Source of the DNA: Macropodus opercularis
Taxonomy: Eukaryota; Chordata; Actinopteri; Anabantiformes; Osphronemidae
Assembly: GCA_030770545.1 (NCBI GenBank)
Contig: CM061092.1
Coordinates: 17,547,501-17,611,500 of the forward strand
Length of the DNA: 64,000 nucleotides
Direction: 5' to 3'
Shown here: in pieces, positions 61,736 to 64,000 of the stretch
How the letters are laid out: every line of letters starts with the position of its first letter
Position numbering within the stretch: position 1 is the first letter of the stretch
Notes under the pieces: generated by a model
Database searches by the model: none
Told to the model about the DNA's origin: nothing
The model's input: the letters and a program-made list of their open reading frames with translations, nothing else
Position numbers and translations under genes: made by a program

Positions 61736-64000
61736 GGTTCTGCAGCTGGTAGACATCTGTTTTACTGTCCAGTTATCAGTAAGAAATACAGAGCTGTATC
61801 TTCTCTAACAGATTATGCTGGTCATTCGTTTTTCAGTATTCATAGCTCCACTGGTGTTTGTTCTATTCCACTTAATCACAAAGTGACGTACAATTGGGAA
61901 TTCCAATGATTCAGGTGGTTATAGCTAATTACAATAGCTGATTTTGCCCTTCAAATTTGTGTAAATGTAGTTGTAGTAGTACTTGCACATTAGATTGCTG
62001 ATGGAGGAAAGAATAATGATTTCTCACTGTCCATCAGGAATATAGTGCAGTTGCTCTGGTAACGCTACTTCTAAGCAGGTAAATCAAAACCTTGATTGCA
62101 ATTAAAATCGCTGACGTTATTGTGCCTTTCTTGTGCACTGGATTTCAAAATGTCTTATGCAGATGCTTTTGTTCTGAAATGTGGACAGGTCAACATGTTG
62201 AACTGACGCCACTGCTTGGCTTGTCCAAAACCTAAGTGTGGGTGGAAAATGGAAAACATCTCTGTGCCTTCAGTGCAACATAAAGTGGCTACTGCTCACA
62301 AAGAGGTTCAAAACGACAGACCACTGAGATGCATAACGCAGAGTGGGAAGACTGCTCATTTAATAATTAATGCAGTAAAACATAAAGCTGCATTCACATG
62401 GGGTTTACAACACAGTGCTGGCACTAGTCTGTCCTCAATACAGATTCTCTGGTTTATATTAAGTAAGTGTAGAATAATAAGTGTAGAACTTCATTGTTTG
62501 TTATCAATATTTAAATCATACAATTGTGAAAAATATGAGAACATTAAAAACAGTAATGCTTTACTGCATAGCCTGCAATGTCCCATGTAATTAAGACATT
62601 TTACAGAGTATAGAGACCATACAGTACATACAAACGTATAGGTGGAGGTTGTTACAAATTACAAGACAGATTTCATGGGATTAATTGCGTCACAAGATGG
62701 CGCCATAATACATCTATGATTCAAAATTATGAAGCCTCTCTCCTTGAGGGCCTAAGGCCTCCATAGCCTGACAGTTGGAACCTGGACCAGATATATGAAA
62801 TACGAATCAATAAATATGGAATAAACAAAGAACAAGGAACACAGACACATGGAGAGTAAAGAGCAACACCAGGAAAAGGCTGCGCGTATTTTGACTATGC
62901 AGGACTACATTTTGCACACAGTCGACAGAACTAAAAATCACTGCGTTGATAAGCCAAACAGAAAAAAACAGAGTAACCGAGAACACAGTGACTGACCAAA
63001 GAAAGAGCAACAACTGAACAGTGGAACAAAACGTAATCATGGGGTACAAAGAAACGTACCCCATGGACAGAGAGCAAGACTTACTGATGGCTCTAGCAAC
63101 AAGAAACATGAACACATACACTGACAGACCAATTTACTGCTTAACTGACTGAACGACTGAACAAAGGCCGAACCATGAAGGAGGATACTGGATACATACA
63201 GTACACAACATGACAAGACTGACCAACAGGGTAATAGCATAAGACAAACCGACAAAGACTTGTTCACAGGGAGCCACTTAAATACAAGACAGAACAGGAC
63301 ATAAGCAACAGGTGAACCCGATGAACATGACAGACAGGAATACAGAACCAGGAAATGAAAATGAGGCAAAGTACCCCACGTTTTGCTTAAATGAGATACT
63401 GCAACATCCCTGCAACACAAGATGATTATGAGTGAGAGTATTGTAAATGTTTTTAACTTCTATATACTGCAATAATACATAGGACATACTGTACATGATC
63501 AAACTAGAAAAGGTCATTTCTAGTTTTTAAATTTCTGTTCTGTTGCTGAAAAGACGCAGACTGCTTATGAGCTGCTGACTGATTGAAATGCAGGCAATTT
63601 AAGGGCTTAAGTGTGAAACAAACCAGACAAAAAGTTGACCAAAACAAAACAATGACAAGGATAATTTTTTTTGTCCTTATTAACAACAAAGGCATAATTT
63701 CGTGCTTTTATTTTGAAGGGTTTCATTGGAAATAGACATACATAACTAAACTGTAAAATACTCTTACTAACTAGTCCTAATTGAGTTAGAAGAATAAATG
63801 TCACTATTAAAGTCTTCATCTTTCTGTTCTTTTAGAGAATAGCTTGGGCGTGGTTGGCATGATGTTTGACCTTTTCCAGCTGTCTGTCATTCACTCCTAC
63901 GCAGGATTTTAGCACTGCCGCATGAATTTCAAGGGCCTGGTGCATCACCTAATGCTGTGGGTTCTGGACTGTCGCTGTTGTTATTGAAGATGGTGTGGAG
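61736..64000. other. Intergenic; possible LTR-like repeat at about 62770-63420
   Basis: No gene recognised. The segment about 62770-63420 has, on the minus strand, CT-rich sequence and a TATA-like GTATTTAAGTGGC, resembling fish gypsy LTRs, but ends and target duplication could not be fixed. The long minus-strand open frames there (62807-63420) are leucine- and cysteine-rich translations of this CT-rich sequence, not convincing genes. 61740-62760 and 63430-64000 show nothing recognisable. Confidence 0.4.

Noticed and set aside
62807..63420. Membrane protein gene on the minus strand
   Set aside because: Hydrophobic, Leu/Phe/Ser/Cys-rich frames come from CT-rich repeat-like sequence with a TATA-like LTR feature; two overlapping frames look equally hydrophobic.
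1..64000. CRISPR arrays, bacterial operons, tRNA or rRNA genes
   Set aside because: The DNA is vertebrate. tRNA-like B-boxes seen at 56005, 35211 and 61490 belong to SINEs, and no regularly spaced repeat arrays exist.

Overview
This window is vertebrate, specifically teleost fish, nuclear DNA. The basis is a multi-exon classical cadherin gene with canonical GT-AG introns, plus a dense load of fish transposable elements (L2-clade LINEs, Tc1-like and hAT DNA transposons, TTAA-site MITEs, tRNA-derived SINEs, solo LTRs). The L2 family and the mix of elements look percomorph-like to me, which is inference.

Only one host gene can be named: N-cadherin (cdh2), on the minus strand. I could place 13 consecutive coding exons, from the start codon at 48104 down to the exon encoding the start of the transmembrane helix (323-556). 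All 13 join in phase (2224 nt, 741 codons plus 1 nt). They encode a signal peptide, cadherin prodomain, an RVKR processing site directly before the mature DWV start, five extracellular cadherin repeats with calcium-binding motifs, the HAV tripeptide, the juxtamembrane cysteine motif and most of the transmembrane segment. The last exons, for the catenin-binding tail, lie beyond the left edge. Intron 2 is the largest (about 21.7 kb); introns 1, 3, 5 and 10 are also long and repeat-filled, while introns 6 and 8 are under 100 bp. The first exon sits in a GC-rich, CpG-rich patch of about 0.4 kb that is likely the promoter and 5' UTR.

Repeats by region: introns 13-7 (1-10593) hold a CR1/Rex-type LINE fragment, two Tc1-related pieces, a 280-bp Tc1-type MITE and an internally deleted L2 copy. 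Intron 3 holds an L2 copy split by a solo LTR with a 5-bp target duplication. Intron 2 holds a hAT element with an 8-bp duplication, a Tc1 element with long terminal inverted repeats and a replaced 5' half, and a TTAA-type MITE split by a second hAT. Upstream of the gene (48.9-64 kb) lie a near-complete L2 (esterase-type ORF1 end, endonuclease, reverse transcriptase) pointing away from the cdh2 promoter, another MITE, SINEs, a second L2 copy with a second solo LTR, and a third hAT.

I see no evidence of a new biological system. The most useful second looks are the nested insertions with readable target duplications, two perfect hairpins (20224-20277 and 55422-55462), an unidentified exon-like segment at 48488-48581, and two cdh2 splice donors in or next to GT/CA repeats. 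No repeat or protein database was searched; family names rest on recognised motifs and terminal sequences.
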